Below, in pieces: positions 33,939 through 45,748 of a stretch of DNA of 64,000 bases (position 1 is the first letter of the stretch; each line of letters starts with the position of its first letter). This DNA is from Polynucleobacter meluiroseus (lineage in GTDB: Bacteria; Pseudomonadota; Gammaproteobacteria; Burkholderiales; Burkholderiaceae), in the NCBI RefSeq assembly GCF_900205755.1, contig NZ_OANS01000003.1:62001-126000 (forward strand), written 5' to 3'. Position numbers and translations under genes: made by a program. The notes under the pieces are model-generated. The model made no database searches. It was not told where the DNA came from and worked only from the letters and a program-made list of their open reading frames with translations.

Positions 33939-34637
33939 ATGACTAAATTATCTAAACGTTTAAAAGCAATCGAATCCAAAGTTGACCATAACAAGTTTTA
34001 CGCATTAGATGATGCGTTGAACCTTGTTAAAGAGTGCGCAACAGCAAAATTCGATGAGTCCATTGATGTTGCAGTTCAATTGGGTATCGATGCCAAGAAA
34101 TCTGACCAAGTTGTGCGTGGCGCAGTGGTATTGCCAGCAGGTACTGGTAAGCATGTGCGTGTAGCGGTTTTTGCTCAGGGCGAAAAAGCGGAACAAGCAA
34201 AAGCTGCTGGCGCCGAAATTGTTGGCATGGAAGAGCTCGCCGAGCAAATTAAAGGCGGCAAAATCGACTTTGACATTTTGATCGCATCTCCAGACACAAT
34301 GAAGATTGTCGGTACCTTAGGTCAAGTGTTAGGCCCACGTGGCTTGATGCCAAATCCAAAAGTAGGAACAGTAACGCCTGACGTAGCTACTGCTGTTAAA
34401 AACGCTAAAGCAGGTCAAGTTCAGTTCCGCGTGGACAAAGCCGGTATCGTGCATGCCAGTATTGGTCGTCGCTCATTTGAGTCAGCAGCATTGAAGTCCA
34501 ATTTATTGGCGTTGCTCGATGCATTGAACAAAGCGAAGCCACCTGCATCAAAAGGTATTTATTTAAGAAAAGTTGCCGTAAGCAGCACCATGGGTGCAGG
34601 CGTACGTGTAGACCAAGCATCGTTACAGGCAGCTTAA
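33939..34637 (+). CDS. rplA: 50S ribosomal protein L1
   Basis: 232 residues, full length. It carries the signature [15 protein letters not shown] near residue 127 and the C-terminal [16 protein letters not shown] region. Stalk protein at the E site and, in relatives, translational repressor of rplKA. Starts two bases after rplK. Confidence 0.97.
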   Translation: MTKLSKRLKAIESKVDHNKFYALDDALNLVKECATAKFDESIDVAVQLGIDAKKSDQVVRGAVVLPAGTGKHVRVAVFAQGEKAEQAKAAGAEIVGMEELAEQIKGGKIDFDILIASPDTMKIVGTLGQVLGPRGLMPNPKVGTVTPDVATAVKNAKAGQVQFRVDKAGIVHASIGRRSFESAALKSNLLALLDALNKAKPPASKGIYLRKVAVSSTMGAGVRVDQASLQAA

Positions 34638-34874
34638 TAAGGGCTTGTAGCAAAAAAGAACTTTGGGTCGACTTTCTCTTTTATGAGGGAGTCGAACATC
34701 AAAGACCGTTGGTGAATTTACAGCTTGTAAGGGTGAATTCTTAATTGTTACGAAAGTAATAGCCAACGCAGATGGCGACCCTGAACAGATTTTGCAAGAT
34801 TTTCTTGTAACTGAAGAATCAGACGCTGGTAATTAACCCCAACTGGAAACGGTTGGTTTTTATGGAGTTGAACC
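34638..34874 (+). promoter_or_regulatory. rplJL leader (L10 leader type)
   Basis: This 237-base gap carries an 11-bp hairpin (TCGACTTTCTC, 34668-34678, with GAGGGAGTCGA, 34685-34695, two G-T pairs) and a hairpin next to the rplJ ribosome-binding site: CCAACTG-GAAA-CGGTTGG (34839-34856) followed by five Ts. Position and build fit the L10 leader, where L10-L12 binding shuts off rplJ translation. Confidence 0.6.
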
Positions 34875-35525
34875 ATGCCTTTGAATGTACAAGACAAAAA
34901 AGCGATTGTTGCTGATGTCGGCGCTCAGTTGGCTGGGGCACAAACAGTCGTGCTCGCTGAATACCGTGGTATTCCAGTAGAGCAGTTGACAAAGCTTCGT
35001 GCTAGCGCACGTGACCAAGGTGTTTACCTTCGAGTTTTGAAGAACACACTGGCACGCCGTGCAGCACAAGGTACACCGTTTGAGCCTCTTGCTGATTCGA
35101 TGGTTGGCCCCTTGATTTATGGCATCTCTGCTGATCCAATTGCCTCGGCAAAAGTATTGCAGAACTTTGCTAAAACTCAAGACAAGCTAGTCATTACCGC
35201 TGGTTTATATAACGGAAAACTGTTAGATGTGGCAGGCGTAAAGTCTCTCGCGTCTATTCCAAGCCGCGACGAGTTGTTATCTCAGTTGTTGGGTGTCATG
35301 TTGGCCCCTGTATCTGCAATGGCGCGTGTATTGGGCGCAGTAGCAGCACAAAAGGCAGAAGGAGCACCCGCTCCAGTTGCCGCACCTGAAGCCGAAGTTG
35401 CTGAAGTTGCAGTAGCCCCAGCAGAAGTTGTTGCTGAGGCAGTTGCCGAAACAGCTGCTCCCGAAGCAAGTGCAGAGCCTGCAGCCGCAGCCCCAGAAGC
35501 AAACGAAACCCCTGCCGCTGAATAA
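34875..35525 (+). CDS. rplJ: 50S ribosomal protein L10, with Ala/Glu-rich C-terminal tail
   Basis: 216 residues, about 45 more than most L10 proteins. Residues 1-165 are normal ([51 protein letters not shown]). From about 166 the chain is a low-complexity tail of Ala, Glu, Val and Pro with repeating [14 protein letters not shown] units. L10 anchors the L7/L12 stalk. The extra tail lies beyond the L12-binding helix. Confidence 0.95.
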   Translation: MPLNVQDKKAIVADVGAQLAGAQTVVLAEYRGIPVEQLTKLRASARDQGVYLRVLKNTLARRAAQGTPFEPLADSMVGPLIYGISADPIASAKVLQNFAKTQDKLVITAGLYNGKLLDVAGVKSLASIPSRDELLSQLLGVMLAPVSAMARVLGAVAAQKAEGAPAPVAAPEAEVAEVAVAPAEVVAEAVAETAAPEASAEPAAAAPEANETPAAE

Positions 35526-35561
35526 GCGACAGATTAACTATTTAAGTATTAGGAGCTAAAA

Positions 35562-35936
35562 ATGGCGATTACTAAAGAAGAAATTATTGATGCAGTAGGT
35601 AGCATGTCTGTTATGGATCTGAATGATCTGGTTAAGGCATTCGAAGAAAAGTTTGGCGTATCCGCTGCAGCGATGGCTGTTGCTGGTCCCGCTGGTGCCG
35701 GTGGTGGTGCAGCTGCTGAAGAGCAGACAGAATTTACTGTGAACTTGGTCGAAGTTGGCGTAAACAAGGTTTCAGTAATTAAAGCTGTTCGTGAAATCAC
35801 TGGTCTTGGCCTCAAAGAAGCTAAAGACTTGGTTGATGGCGCACCAAAGCCAATCAAGGAAGCTGTTGACAAGAAAACTGCTGAAGAAGCTAAGAAGAAG
35901 CTCGAAGAAGCTGGCGCTAAAGCAGAACTCAAGTAA
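35562..35936 (+). CDS. rplL: 50S ribosomal protein L7/L12
   Basis: 124 residues. An N-terminal dimerisation helix, an Ala/Gly hinge (near 38-52) and the C-terminal factor-binding domain with [23 protein letters not shown] are visible. Acidic, as expected. Preceded by TTAGGAGCT. Confidence 0.97.
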   Translation: MAITKEEIIDAVGSMSVMDLNDLVKAFEEKFGVSAAAMAVAGPAGAGGGAAAEEQTEFTVNLVEVGVNKVSVIKAVREITGLGLKEAKDLVDGAPKPIKEAVDKKTAEEAKKKLEEAGAKAELK

Positions 35937-35948
35937 TAAGAACTTAAC

Positions 35949-36036
35949 TAATACACCCGTAACAGGGGTATTAGTAATGTTGGGTTTGACCATTAGTGGT
36001 CAAACCCGATTTCATTTTTAATTGAAATCGGGTTTG
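35949..36036 (+). promoter_or_regulatory. Three hairpins between rplL and rpoB, two mutually exclusive
   Basis: Stem A: TAATAC-ACCC with GGGGTATTA (35949-35973). Stem B: GGGTTTGACCA (35982-35992) with TGGTCAAACCC (35997-36007), 11 bp. Stem C: CAAACCCGATTTCA (36001-36014) with TGAAATCGGGTTTG (36023-36036), 14 bp. B and C share bases 36001-36007, so only one can form. In E. coli this gap holds an attenuator and an RNase III site. Confidence 0.65.
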
Positions 36037-36161
36037 CCTTCTGATACGACTGCAGATTGCAAGTTTGGTCGGACACTATGCCCAAGGCTTAGTGTTGTCC
36101 GCCAGTGGTTGGTAGTGGCCAACCGCCAAATCTTTGTACAGTCGCTGAATTCGGAGATAGA

Positions 36162-39100
36162 ATGAACTATAGCTTCACCGAACGCAAGCGAGTCCGTAAA
36201 AGCTTTGCTAAGCGAGTAAATAATCACCAGGTTCCGTACCTGATTGCAACCCAGCTCGAGTCTTACGCTAAATTCTTACAGGCCGAAAAGCCAGTAATGT
36301 CGCGCCTGACCGAAGGCCTTCAAGCAGCATTCACATCTGCATTTCCAATCGTGTCTAACAACGGTTACGCACGCATGGAGTATGTATCTTATCAATTGGC
36401 ACAACCACCGTTTGACGTTAAAGAGTGTCAGCAACGTGGTTACACCTATCACTCTGCCTTGCGCGCTAAAGTTCGCTTGATCATTTATGATCGCGAAGCG
36501 CCTACCAAGGTAAAAGAAGTTAAAGAGAGCGAAGTTTACATGGGCGAAATTCCGCTCATGACAGATAACGGTTCTTTTGTAATTAACGGCACTGAGCGCG
36601 TGATCGTTTCTCAGTTGCATCGTTCCCCAGGCGTGTTCTTTGAGCACGATAAAGGCAAAACCCACAGTTCTGGTAAGTTGTTGTTCTCTGCTCGCATTAT
36701 TCCTTACCGTGGTTCATGGTTAGATTTCGAGTTTGATCCAAAAGACATTTTGTATTTCCGTGTTGACCGCCGTCGCAAGATGCCCGTCACCATTTTGCTT
36801 AAAGCAATTGGCTTAAACAACGAACAGATTCTGTCGAACTTCTTCAATTTTGATAACTTCTCACTGAGTGCCAATGGCGCTTCCATGGAATTTATCCCTG
36901 AGCGCTTACGCGGCCAGGTAGCCAATTTTGATGTGCTCGATAAGAATGGCGTTGTCGTCATTCAAAAAGACAAGCGTATTAACGCAAAACATATTCGCGA
37001 ACTCGAAGCTGCAAAAACCAAGAACATCATCGTGCCAGATGACTACCTGATTGGTCGTGTAGTAGCGCGCAACATTATTGATCCAGATTCTGGTGAAATT
37101 TTGGCTTACGCTAACGATGAGATCACTGAAGAGTTATTGGCAACATTACGTGATGCTGGTATCAAGCAATTGGAAACCATCTACACCAATGATTTAGATT
37201 CTGGTGCTTATATTTCCCAGACTCTTCGCACTGATGAAACTGCTGATCAAATGGCTGCCCGTATTGCCATCTATCGCATGATGCGTCCTGGCGAGCCTCC
37301 AACAGAAGATGCGGTTGAAGCTTTGTTCCAGCGCCTGTTCTACAACGAAGATAGTTACGACTTATCTCGTGTTGGTCGTATGAAGGTAAATAGCCGTCTC
37401 GGCCGCGCTGAGATGGAAGGCCTCATGGTCCTCTCGAATGAAGATATTCTCGAGACTATTAAGTTGCTCGTAGACTTGCGTAACGGTAAAGGCGAGGTGG
37501 ATGATATCGATCACTTAGGCAATCGTCGCGTACGTTGCGTTGGTGAGTTAGCAGAGAATCAATTCCGCGCTGGTTTGTCACGTGTTGAGCGTGCAGTGAA
37601 AGAACGTCTCGGCCAAGCCGAAACTGAAAACCTCATGCCGCATGACTTGATTAACAGCAAGCCTATTTCATCGGCGATTCGTGAGTTCTTCGGTTCTTCA
37701 CAGCTATCCCAGTTTATGGACCAAACAAACCCATTGTCAGAGATCACGCACAAGCGTCGTATTTCCGCACTGGGACCTGGTGGTTTAACACGTGAGCGCG
37801 CAGGCTTCGAAGTGCGCGACGTGCATCCAACCCATTACGGTCGTGTTTGCCCAATTGAAACTCCAGAAGGACCAAACATTGGTCTGATCAACTCACTCGC
37901 GTTATTTGCGCGTTTGAATGAGCATGGTTTCTTAGAGACGCCTTATCGTAAAGTTGCCAACAGCAAAGTGAGTGATGAGGTCATGTATCTCTCCGCTATT
38001 GAAGAGGCAAAGTACATCATTGCTCAGGCTAACGCCACAATCGATAGCAGCGGTAAATTGGCTGATGAATTGGTTTCAGCGCGTCAAGCGGGTGAAACAT
38101 TGATGGTTAGCCCAGAGCGCGTTGATTTCATTGACGTTGCTCCTAGCCAGATCGTCTCTGCGGCTGCTTCGCTTGTGCCATTCTTAGAGCATGATGATGC
38201 TAACCGTGCTTTGATGGGTGCGAACATGCAGCGTCAAGCGGTTCCTTGCTTGCGTCCTGATAAGCCGTTGGTTGGTACGGGCTTAGAGCGTATTGTTGCA
38301 GTTGACTCTGGCACAGTAGTGTTGGCAAGCCGTGGCGGTATTGTTGATTACGTGGATGCAAATCGTGTTGTGATTCGCGTGAACGACGATGAAACTGCTG
38401 CCGGTGAAGTTGGTGTTGATATTTATAACCTCATCAAATACACCCGCTCAAACCAAAATACCAATATCAATCAGCGCCCTATCGTCAAAGTTGGTGATCG
38501 CGTTGAGCGTGGTGACGTGGTTGGAGACGGTGCATCTACCGATTTGGGTGAGTTGGCCCTTGGTCAAAACATGACTGTGGCATTTATGCCATGGAACGGC
38601 TACAACTTCGAGGATTCGATTTTAATCTCTGAAAAAGTCGTTGCTGATGATCGCTACACTTCGATTCATATTGAAGAGTTGTCGGTTGTTGCGCGTGATA
38701 CCAAGCTCGGTTCCGAAGAAATTACTCGCGATATTTCTAACTTGGCAGAGTCACAACTCTCCCGTTTAGATGAAAGCGGTATTGTTTACATTGGTGCGGA
38801 AGTTGAAGCTGGCGACGTATTGGTTGGTAAAGTGACTCCAAAGGGTGAAACAACTCTCACACCAGAAGAGAAATTACTCCGTGCGATCTTTGGTGAAAAA
38901 GCATCTGATGTAAAAGATACTTCTTTGCGCGTTCCATCAGGAATGATTGGTACTGTCATTGATGTTCAGGTCTTTACTCGTGAAGGTATTGAGCGCGATG
39001 CACGTGCGCAAGCAATTATTCAAGAAGAGTTACAGCGTTATCGCTTGGACTTAAATGACCAGTTGCGCATTGTTGAGGGCGATGCCTTCATGCGTTTAGA

Positions 39101-40262
39101 AAAGCTCTTGCTTGGTAAGGTTGCTAACGGTGGACCACAGAAGTTAGCCAAAGGCAGCAAGATCGAAAAAGAATACCTTGCCGATCTTGATAAATACCAC
39201 TGGTTTGATGTGCGCCCTGCAGATGACGATGTTGCCTCGCAAGTAGAAGCAATTAAATCTTCTATCGAAGCTAAGCGTAAACAGTTTGATGAGGCTTTTG
39301 AAGAGAAGCGCACTAAACTGACTCAAGGCGATGATCTGCAGCCTGGCGTAACGAAGATGGTTAAGGTGTATTTAGCCGTTAAGCGCCGCTTGCAACCTGG
39401 TGACAAGATGGCCGGTCGTCACGGTAATAAAGGGGTGGTTTCTAAAATTGCGCCTGCCGAAGATATGCCATTTATGGCTGACGGTCGTCCAGTTGATATC
39501 GTATTGAATCCATTGGGTGTTCCATCCCGCATGAACGTAGGTCAGATTCTGGAAACCCACTTAGGTTGGGCTGCTCAGGGTATTGGTAAGCGTATCGACG
39601 AAATGGTTCGTGAACAAGCCAAGCAAGCAGAACTGCGTAAGTTCCTAAAGCAGCTTTACAACGAAACAGGCCGTATTGAGGATATCGACAACTTCTCAGA
39701 CGAGCAAATCACGGTTTTGGCCGAGAATCTTCGCCAAGGTCTGCCATTTGCTACACCAGTATTTGACGGTGCCACTGAAGCAGAAATTAGCAGAATGCTC
39801 GAGTTGGCTTATCCAGACGAAGTTGCAACTTCTTTGAAGATGACGCCTTCCCGTCAGCAAATGATTCTTTGCGATGGTCGTACTGGTGATCAGTTTGAGC
39901 GTCCAGTCACTGTCGGTGTCATGCACGTCTTGAAGCTCCACCATTTGGTCGATGACAAGATGCACGCGCGTTCAACCGGACCTTACTCTTTAGTTACGCA
40001 GCAGCCATTGGGCGGAAAAGCCCAGTTTGGTGGTCAGCGCTTTGGTGAGATGGAAGTTTGGGCTCTCGAGGCATACGGTGCTTCTTATGTTCTGCAGGAA
40101 ATGCTGACAGTGAAGTCCGATGACGTCACAGGCCGTACCAAGGTATATGAAAACATCGTTAAGGGCGAGCACACGATTGATGCTGGCATGCCCGAATCCT
40201 TCAACGTACTCGTAAAAGAGATCCGTTCGTTGGGTATTGACATTGATATGGAGCGCAACTGA
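36162..40262 (+). CDS. rpoB: RNA polymerase subunit beta
   Basis: 1,366 residues from the ATG at 36162 with GGAG upstream; the frame runs open to 36105 but [15 protein letters not shown] is the family start. The rifampicin-region sequence reads [14 protein letters not shown] then [13 protein letters not shown], without known resistance changes at the Asp, His or Ser positions. The catalytic-region motif [14 protein letters not shown] is near residue 1080. It forms the active-site cleft with beta'. rpoC starts one base later. Confidence 0.98.
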   Translation: MNYSFTERKRVRKSFAKRVNNHQVPYLIATQLESYAKFLQAEKPVMSRLTEGLQAAFTSAFPIVSNNGYARMEYVSYQLAQPPFDVKECQQRGYTYHSALRAKVRLIIYDREAPTKVKEVKESEVYMGEIPLMTDNGSFVINGTERVIVSQLHRSPGVFFEHDKGKTHSSGKLLFSARIIPYRGSWLDFEFDPKDILYFRVDRRRKMPVTILLKAIGLNNEQILSNFFNFDNFSLSANGASMEFIPERLRGQVANFDVLDKNGVVVIQKDKRINAKHIRELEAAKTKNIIVPDDYLIGRVVARNIIDPDSGEILAYANDEITEELLATLRDAGIKQLETIYTNDLDSGAYISQTLRTDETADQMAARIAIYRMMRPGEPPTEDAVEALFQRLFYNEDSYDLSRVGRMKVNSRLGRAEMEGLMVLSNEDILETIKLLVDLRNGKGEVDDIDHLGNRRVRCVGELAENQFRAGLSRVERAVKERLGQAETENLMPHDLINSKPISSAIREFFGSSQLSQFMDQTNPLSEITHKRRISALGPGGLTRERAGFEVRDVHPTHYGRVCPIETPEGPNIGLINSLALFARLNEHGFLETPYRKVANSKVSDEVMYLSAIEEAKYIIAQANATIDSSGKLADELVSARQAGETLMVSPERVDFIDVAPSQIVSAAASLVPFLEHDDANRALMGANMQRQAVPCLRPDKPLVGTGLERIVAVDSGTVVLASRGGIVDYVDANRVVIRVNDDETAAGEVGVDIYNLIKYTRSNQNTNINQRPIVKVGDRVERGDVVGDGASTDLGELALGQNMTVAFMPWNGYNFEDSILISEKVVADDRYTSIHIEELSVVARDTKLGSEEITRDISNLAESQLSRLDESGIVYIGAEVEAGDVLVGKVTPKGETTLTPEEKLLRAIFGEKASDVKDTSLRVPSGMIGTVIDVQVFTREGIERDARAQAIIQEELQRYRLDLNDQLRIVEGDAFMRLEKLLLGKVANGGPQKLAKGSKIEKEYLADLDKYHWFDVRPADDDVASQVEAIKSSIEAKRKQFDEAFEEKRTKLTQGDDLQPGVTKMVKVYLAVKRRLQPGDKMAGRHGNKGVVSKIAPAEDMPFMADGRPVDIVLNPLGVPSRMNVGQILETHLGWAAQGIGKRIDEMVREQAKQAELRKFLKQLYNETGRIEDIDNFSDEQITVLAENLRQGLPFATPVFDGATEAEISRMLELAYPDEVATSLKMTPSRQQMILCDGRTGDQFERPVTVGVMHVLKLHHLVDDKMHARSTGPYSLVTQQPLGGKAQFGGQRFGEMEVWALEAYGASYVLQEMLTVKSDDVTGRTKVYENIVKGEHTIDAGMPESFNVLVKEIRSLGIDIDMERN

Positions 40263-40263
40263 T

Positions 40264-43200
40264 ATGAAAGCATTGCTCGATTTATTTAAGCAAACGCAGG
40301 GCGAAGAGCAGTTTGATGTCATCAAAATTGGTCTCGCATCTCCTGAGAAAATTCGCTCATGGTCTTTTGGTGAAGTTCGCAAACCAGAAACCATCAACTA
40401 TCGGACGTTTAAGCCCGAGCGTGATGGTCTCTTTTGTGCCAAAATTTTTGGACCAACTAAAGACTACGAGTGCCTATGCGGTAAATACAAGCGCTTAAAG
40501 TTTCGCGGAGTAATCTGCGAGAAGTGTGGCGTTGAAGTTACTCTCGCAAAAGTACGTCGCGAGCGTATGGGACACATTGAGTTGGCAGCCCCGGTTGCCC
40601 ACATTTGGTTCCTAAAGTCTTTGCCATCCCGCTTGGGTATGGTGCTCGATATGACCTTGCGGGATATCGAACGGGTTCTGTACTTTGAAGCCTATGTTGT
40701 TGTTGATGCTGGCTTGACTCCTGAAGGCGCTATGAAGCGTGGTCAGATCATGTCCGAAGATGAGTACATTGCCAAGACTGAAGAGTATGGCGATGGTGCT
40801 TTCACAGCAATTATGGGTGCTGAGGGTATTCGTGACCTGTTACGTTCGATTGATATCGACCGTGAAGTTGAAACGATTCGTGCTGACTTAAAAGCTACTG
40901 GTAGCGATGCCAAGATCAAGAAATATGCCAAGCGCTTAAAAGTGCTCGAGGCGTTCCAGACTTCAGGAATTAAGCCTGACTGGATGATCATGGAAGTATT
41001 GCCAGTATTGCCACCTGAATTGCGCCCATTGGTGCCATTGGATGGCGGACGCTTTGCAACTTCCGATTTGAATGATCTTTATCGTCGCGTGATTAACCGT
41101 AACAACCGTTTAAAGCGCTTGTTAGAGTTGCGCGCACCAGAGATCATTGTTCGCAATGAAAAACGGATGTTGCAAGAAGCAGTTGACTCATTGCTCGATA
41201 ACGGTCGTCGCGGCAAGGCGATGACTGGCGCGAATAAGCGTCCGTTGAAGTCCTTGGCAGAGATGATTAAGGGTAAGAGCGGTCGTTTCCGTCAGAACTT
41301 GTTAGGTAAGCGCGTTGACTACTCAGGTCGTTCCGTCATCGTGGTTGGCCCAACACTGAAATTACATCAGTGCGGCTTGCCAAAATTAATGGCTTTGGAA
41401 TTATTCAAGCCATTTATTTACAACAAACTCGAAACCTTGGGCATTGCAACAACAATCAAAGCGGCTAAGAAAGAAGTTGAAAGCCAGACTCCAGTTGTTT
41501 GGGACATTCTCGAAGAAGTGATACGTGAGCATCCAATCATGCTGAACCGTGCGCCTACATTGCACCGTCTTGGTATTCAGGCTTTTGAGCCAATGTTGAT
41601 TGAAGGCAAAGCAATTCAATTACATCCATTAGTCTGCGCAGCATTTAACGCTGACTTTGACGGTGACCAAATGGCTGTTCACGTGCCTTTGTCGCTCGAA
41701 GCGCAAATGGAAGCACGTACATTGATGTTGGCTTCGAATAACGTATTGTTCCCAGCCAACGGCGAGCCTTCTATTGTTCCTTCTCAGGACGTGGTGTTGG
41801 GTCTGTATTACGCTACTCGCGACAAGATCAACGGTAAAGGCGAGGGCATGGTCTTCGCTAACATTACTGAAGTCGTGCGCGCATACGAGGCAAGTCAAGT
41901 TGAGTTGGCCTCACGCGTGGCCGTACGTATTACTGAGTTTGAGATTGTGGATAAAAAAGCAGAGGGCGATGCCCGTTTTGCTGAAAAAACCAAGATCTAC
42001 CAAACCTCAGTTGGCCGTGCAATCTTGTCAGAGATTCTGCCAAAAGGGATGTCTTTTGAGGAAATCAATAAGCCCCTGAAGAAAAAGGAAATCTCACGTT
42101 TGATCAACACGTCATTCCGTAAGTGTGGTCTGCGTGAAACAGTGATCTTTGCTGACCGCTTATTGCAGTCTGGTTTCCGCTTGGCTACGAATGCCGGTAT
42201 CTCGGTTGCGATCGACGATATGTTGATCCCTACCTCTAAAGAGCGGATCATTTCTGAAGCTACTACCAAGGTTAGAGAATATGACAAGCAGTTCATGTCA
42301 GGTCTCGTAACCAATCAAGAGCGTTATAACAACGTGGTTGATATTTGGGGTGCTGCAGGCGACCAAGTGGGTAAAGCCATGATGGATGAGTTGTCACACG
42401 TTGACGTGCTCGACCGCAATGGTAAAACTGTGCGTCAAGAATCCTTTAACTCTATCTACATGATGGCGGACTCGGGTGCACGTGGATCTGCAGCGCAGAT
42501 TCGTCAGTTGGCAGGTATGCGTGGTCTGATGGCTAAGCCTGATGGTTCAATCATTGAGACTCCAATTACAGCCAACTTCCGTGAAGGCTTGAACGTGTTG
42601 CAGTACTTCATTTCAACCCACGGTGCTCGTAAAGGCTTGGCTGATACCGCGCTCAAAACTGCGAACTCTGGTTACTTAACACGTCGTTTATGTGACGTAA
42701 CGCAAGATCTTGTTGTTATTGAAGATGATTGCGGTGCCACTACTGGCGTAACAATGAAGGCCCTAGTTGAGGGCGGCGAAGTCATCGAAGCATTGCGTGA
42801 TCGTATTTTGGGCCGCGTATGTATCGGCGATATCGTTCATCCAGATACTCAAGAGGTCATCGTTGCCGATGACACTTTGCTTGACGAAGATGATGTGGAC
42901 AAAATCGTTGCGTTGGGAATTGATGAAGTTAAAGTTCGCACCGTGTTGTCTTGCTTAACGCGCTTTGGTTTGTGCGCTAAGTGCTACGGACGTGATTTAG
43001 GTCGAGGTGGTTTGGTCAACGTAGGCGAGGCAGTGGGTGTGATTGCTGCTCAGTCTATCGGTGAGCCAGGCACACAGTTGACTATGCGTACCTTCCACAT
43101 TGGTGGTGCAGCGTCACGTGCCTTAGTAGCCAGCAATATCGAAGCCAAATCAAACGGTACTTTGAAATTCTCGGCAACGATGCGGGTTGTTAAAAACGCT

Positions 43201-44526
43201 AAGGGTGAGCAGATCGTGATTTCACGTTCTGGCGAAGCTTTGATCGTGGATGACAATGGCCGTGAGCGCGAGCGTCATAAAGTTCCTTACGGCGCGACTC
43301 TTTTATTGAAAGAAGATGCCACAGTGAAAGCTGGTGCAAGCTTAGCTAACTGGGATCCATTAACCCGTCCAATCATCTCTGAGTACGCAGGTATCGCTCG
43401 CTTTGATAACGTGGAAGAAGGCGTAACTGTTGCTAAGCAGGTTGACGAAGTAACCGGCCTCTCCACATTAGTGGTGATTGACGGTAAGCGTCGTAGTGCT
43501 GCTAGCAAGGGCGTTCGTCCATTCATTAACTTGATCGATGCTAAAGGCGAAGAAGTCATGATCGCCGGTACTGATCATCCAGTAAACATTGGCTTGCAAG
43601 TCGGTGCTTTGATTACTGTTAAGGATGGTCAACAGGTTGAAGTTGGTGAAGTATTGGCGCGTATTCCAATCGAGTCACAGAAAACCCGCGATATTACCGG
43701 TGGTTTACCTCGTGTTGCTGAGTTGTTTGAAGCGCGCTCACCAAAAGATGCTGCTGTATTGGCTAAAGTTACTGGAACAGTTTCCTTCGGTAAAGAAACT
43801 AAAGGTAAGCAGCGTTTGGTCATTACTGATATGGATGGTGAGGCAAACGAGTTCTTGATTGTTAAAGAAAAGCAAGTATTGGTTCACGACGGTCAAGTTG
43901 TTAATAAAGGCGAGATGATTGTGGAAGGCCCAGCCGATCCACACGATATCTTGACCTTAAGAGGCATTGAAGAATTGGCGATCTACATCGTTGATGAAGT
44001 TCAAGACGTTTACCGTCTGCAGGGCGTGAAGATTAACGACAAGCACATTGAAGTGATTGTGCGTCAGATGTTGCGCCGCGTGCAGATTACAGATGGTGGC
44101 GATACTGCTTACATCATCGGTGAACAAGTTGAGCGTTCAAAACTCTATGATGCAAATGATTTGGTGATTGCGGCAGGTAAGCGTCCAGCGCAGTTTGAAA
44201 ACGTATTACTGGGTATCACCAAAGCATCTCTGTCTACCGACAGCTTCATTTCAGCGGCTTCTTTCCAAGAAACCACCCGTGTATTGACCGAAGCCGCCAT
44301 TATGGGCAAGACCGATACATTGCGCGGCCTCAAGGAAAACGTCATTATTGGTCGCCTGATCCCAGCTGGTACCGGCTTAGCATATCGCCGTGCACGCAAG
44401 GTCAGAGAGCAATTCGAGCGTGATCGCGCTCAAATGATTGCCGCTGAAGAGGATGCCATTTCCAATATGCCTGTTGAAGTTGAGGCTGAGGTAGTTGCAC
44501 CTGCTGGGGAGGCGGATCCAAGCTAA
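40264..44526 (+). CDS. rpoC: RNA polymerase subunit beta'
   Basis: 1,420 residues from the ATG at 40264. The N-terminal zinc ribbon [20 protein letters not shown] begins near residue 73. The catalytic [12 protein letters not shown] lies near 460-471, with Asp residues holding Mg2+. The second zinc region includes [13 protein letters not shown] near 900. The C-terminus ends in an acidic Glu/Val/Ala tail. Coupled to rpoB. Confidence 0.98.
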   Translation: MKALLDLFKQTQGEEQFDVIKIGLASPEKIRSWSFGEVRKPETINYRTFKPERDGLFCAKIFGPTKDYECLCGKYKRLKFRGVICEKCGVEVTLAKVRRERMGHIELAAPVAHIWFLKSLPSRLGMVLDMTLRDIERVLYFEAYVVVDAGLTPEGAMKRGQIMSEDEYIAKTEEYGDGAFTAIMGAEGIRDLLRSIDIDREVETIRADLKATGSDAKIKKYAKRLKVLEAFQTSGIKPDWMIMEVLPVLPPELRPLVPLDGGRFATSDLNDLYRRVINRNNRLKRLLELRAPEIIVRNEKRMLQEAVDSLLDNGRRGKAMTGANKRPLKSLAEMIKGKSGRFRQNLLGKRVDYSGRSVIVVGPTLKLHQCGLPKLMALELFKPFIYNKLETLGIATTIKAAKKEVESQTPVVWDILEEVIREHPIMLNRAPTLHRLGIQAFEPMLIEGKAIQLHPLVCAAFNADFDGDQMAVHVPLSLEAQMEARTLMLASNNVLFPANGEPSIVPSQDVVLGLYYATRDKINGKGEGMVFANITEVVRAYEASQVELASRVAVRITEFEIVDKKAEGDARFAEKTKIYQTSVGRAILSEILPKGMSFEEINKPLKKKEISRLINTSFRKCGLRETVIFADRLLQSGFRLATNAGISVAIDDMLIPTSKERIISEATTKVREYDKQFMSGLVTNQERYNNVVDIWGAAGDQVGKAMMDELSHVDVLDRNGKTVRQESFNSIYMMADSGARGSAAQIRQLAGMRGLMAKPDGSIIETPITANFREGLNVLQYFISTHGARKGLADTALKTANSGYLTRRLCDVTQDLVVIEDDCGATTGVTMKALVEGGEVIEALRDRILGRVCIGDIVHPDTQEVIVADDTLLDEDDVDKIVALGIDEVKVRTVLSCLTRFGLCAKCYGRDLGRGGLVNVGEAVGVIAAQSIGEPGTQLTMRTFHIGGAASRALVASNIEAKSNGTLKFSATMRVVKNAKGEQIVISRSGEALIVDDNGRERERHKVPYGATLLLKEDATVKAGASLANWDPLTRPIISEYAGIARFDNVEEGVTVAKQVDEVTGLSTLVVIDGKRRSAASKGVRPFINLIDAKGEEVMIAGTDHPVNIGLQVGALITVKDGQQVEVGEVLARIPIESQKTRDITGGLPRVAELFEARSPKDAAVLAKVTGTVSFGKETKGKQRLVITDMDGEANEFLIVKEKQVLVHDGQVVNKGEMIVEGPADPHDILTLRGIEELAIYIVDEVQDVYRLQGVKINDKHIEVIVRQMLRRVQITDGGDTAYIIGEQVERSKLYDANDLVIAAGKRPAQFENVLLGITKASLSTDSFISAASFQETTRVLTEAAIMGKTDTLRGLKENVIIGRLIPAGTGLAYRRARKVREQFERDRAQMIAAEEDAISNMPVEVEAEVVAPAGEADPS

Positions 44527-44547
44527 TTCAGGATTTCTATGCATAAA

Positions 44548-44589
44548 TGGTCAGTTTTTTCCAAGAAGGTTGACGGAAAAGGCTGACCA
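44548..44589 (+). promoter_or_regulatory. 15-bp hairpin after rpoC
   Basis: TGGTCAGTTTTTTCC (44548-44562) pairs with GGAAAAGGCTGACCA (44575-44589) as RNA, with two G-U pairs and a 12-base loop. No T-run follows, so an RNase III site or weak terminator is more likely than a classical terminator. It overlaps the -35 of the next promoter. Confidence 0.6.
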
Positions 44590-44598
44590 AGCTAGAAT
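44570..44598 (+). promoter_or_regulatory. str operon promoter
   Basis: TTGACG (44570-44575), 17 bases, TAGAAT (44593-44598). Each box has one mismatch from consensus. It drives rpsL-rpsG-fusA-tuf, with a leader of about 95 bases. Confidence 0.8.
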
Positions 44599-44701
44599 GC
44601 TGAGTTCTACAGATTCAGATAAGAGTGTCTTTTGACTTAGAGTTTTATAAGCCACTGATTTTCTTAAAGAAAGCAACAAAGAAGTACTAACCGAGCTATT
44701 T

Positions 44702-45082
44702 ATGCCAACAATTAATCAATTATTACGCAAGCCAAGAAGTCGGCTGACCGTTAAAAGTAAAAGTCCTGCGCTGCAAAACAGCCCGCAGCGTCGTGGTGTA
44801 TGCACACGTGTATATACAACAACTCCTAAGAAGCCAAACTCTGCGCTACGTAAAGTAGCTAAAGTACGCTTAACCAATGGTTTTGAAGTGATTTCATACA
44901 TTGGTGGTGAAGGCCATAACCTCCAGGAACACTCAGTTGTGTTGATCCGCGGTGGTCGTGTAAAGGATTTGCCAGGTGTTCGTTACCACATTGTGCGTGG
45001 CTCACTTGACTTGCAAGGTGTTAAAGACCGTAAGCAGTCACGTTCCAAATACGGTGCAAAACGCGCTAAAAAGGCAGCTTAA
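44702..45082 (+). CDS. rpsL: 30S ribosomal protein S12
   Basis: 126 residues. [20 protein letters not shown] and [13 protein letters not shown] hold the two lysines whose change gives streptomycin resistance; both are wild type. It is a decoding-centre protein. First gene of the str operon. Confidence 0.98.
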   Translation: MPTINQLLRKPRSRLTVKSKSPALQNSPQRRGVCTRVYTTTPKKPNSALRKVAKVRLTNGFEVISYIGGEGHNLQEHSVVLIRGGRVKDLPGVRYHIVRGSLDLQGVKDRKQSRSKYGAKRAKKAA

Positions 45083-45250
45083 TCACTGCCTCAGAAATTT
45101 GCTGTAAGTAATAAGTCATTGTTTGTCAGACTTTAAAGACAAGTAAGTGGTTGCTCCGTTTGGGATTGAATTCATTTTTATCCTAAATAGTAGGGCAACC
45201 AGAGTGGGTAGGCTATTTTGTCTACCCCTAACTGAACTGAAGGAGTTGTT
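45083..45250 (+). promoter_or_regulatory. Structured rpsL-rpsG gap (possible S7 operator)
   Basis: 168 bases with two nested-looking hairpins: GGTTGC (45149-45154) with GCAACC (45195-45200), and GGGTAG (45206-45211) with CTACCC (45222-45227). In E. coli the S12-S7 spacer is the S7 translational operator. That the role is the same here is inferred. Confidence 0.4.
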
Positions 45251-45721
45251 ATGCCACGTCGTCGTGAAGTCCCCAAACGGGAAATCTTGCCAGATCCAAA
45301 ATTCGGCAATGTAGAAGTAGCAAAATTCATGAACGTCCTCATGTTGGACGGTAAGAAATCGGTTGCAGAGCGTATCGTTTACGGTGCCTTTGATCACATC
45401 GAGAAAAAAGCAAACAAAGAACCACTCGAAATTTTTTCTACAGCCATGGGTAATGTAAAGCCAATGGTTGAGGTGAAAAGTCGTCGTGTGGGTGGAGCCA
45501 ACTATCAGGTTCCTGTTGAAGTTCGCCCCTCACGCCGCTCTGCTTTGGCAATGCGCTGGGTGCGCGAAGCTGCTAAAAAGCGTGGTGAAAAATCCATGGC
45601 TCAGCGTTTAGCAAATGAATTATTAGAAGCCGCCGAAGGTCGTGGCGGCGCCATGAAGAAGCGTGAAGAAGTTCACCGTATGGCAGAAGCGAACAAAGCT
45701 TTCTCCCATTTCCGCTTCTAA
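45251..45721 (+). CDS. rpsG: 30S ribosomal protein S7
   Basis: 156 residues. The signature [20 protein letters not shown] lies at 15-34, followed by a normal C-terminal helix ending AFSHFRF. Primary 16S-binding protein of the 30S head. AAGGAG precedes the start. Confidence 0.98.
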   Translation: MPRRREVPKREILPDPKFGNVEVAKFMNVLMLDGKKSVAERIVYGAFDHIEKKANKEPLEIFSTAMGNVKPMVEVKSRRVGGANYQVPVEVRPSRRSALAMRWVREAAKKRGEKSMAQRLANELLEAAEGRGGAMKKREEVHRMAEANKAFSHFRF

Positions 45722-45748
45722 TTACACAGCAAAGAAAAGGCACCAACA

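Noticed and set aside
37680..37800. Rifampicin-resistance change (Thr after MDQ) in rpoB
   Set aside because: Thr at this place is, as far as I recall, common in betaproteobacterial RpoB; the key Asp, His and Ser positions are wild type.
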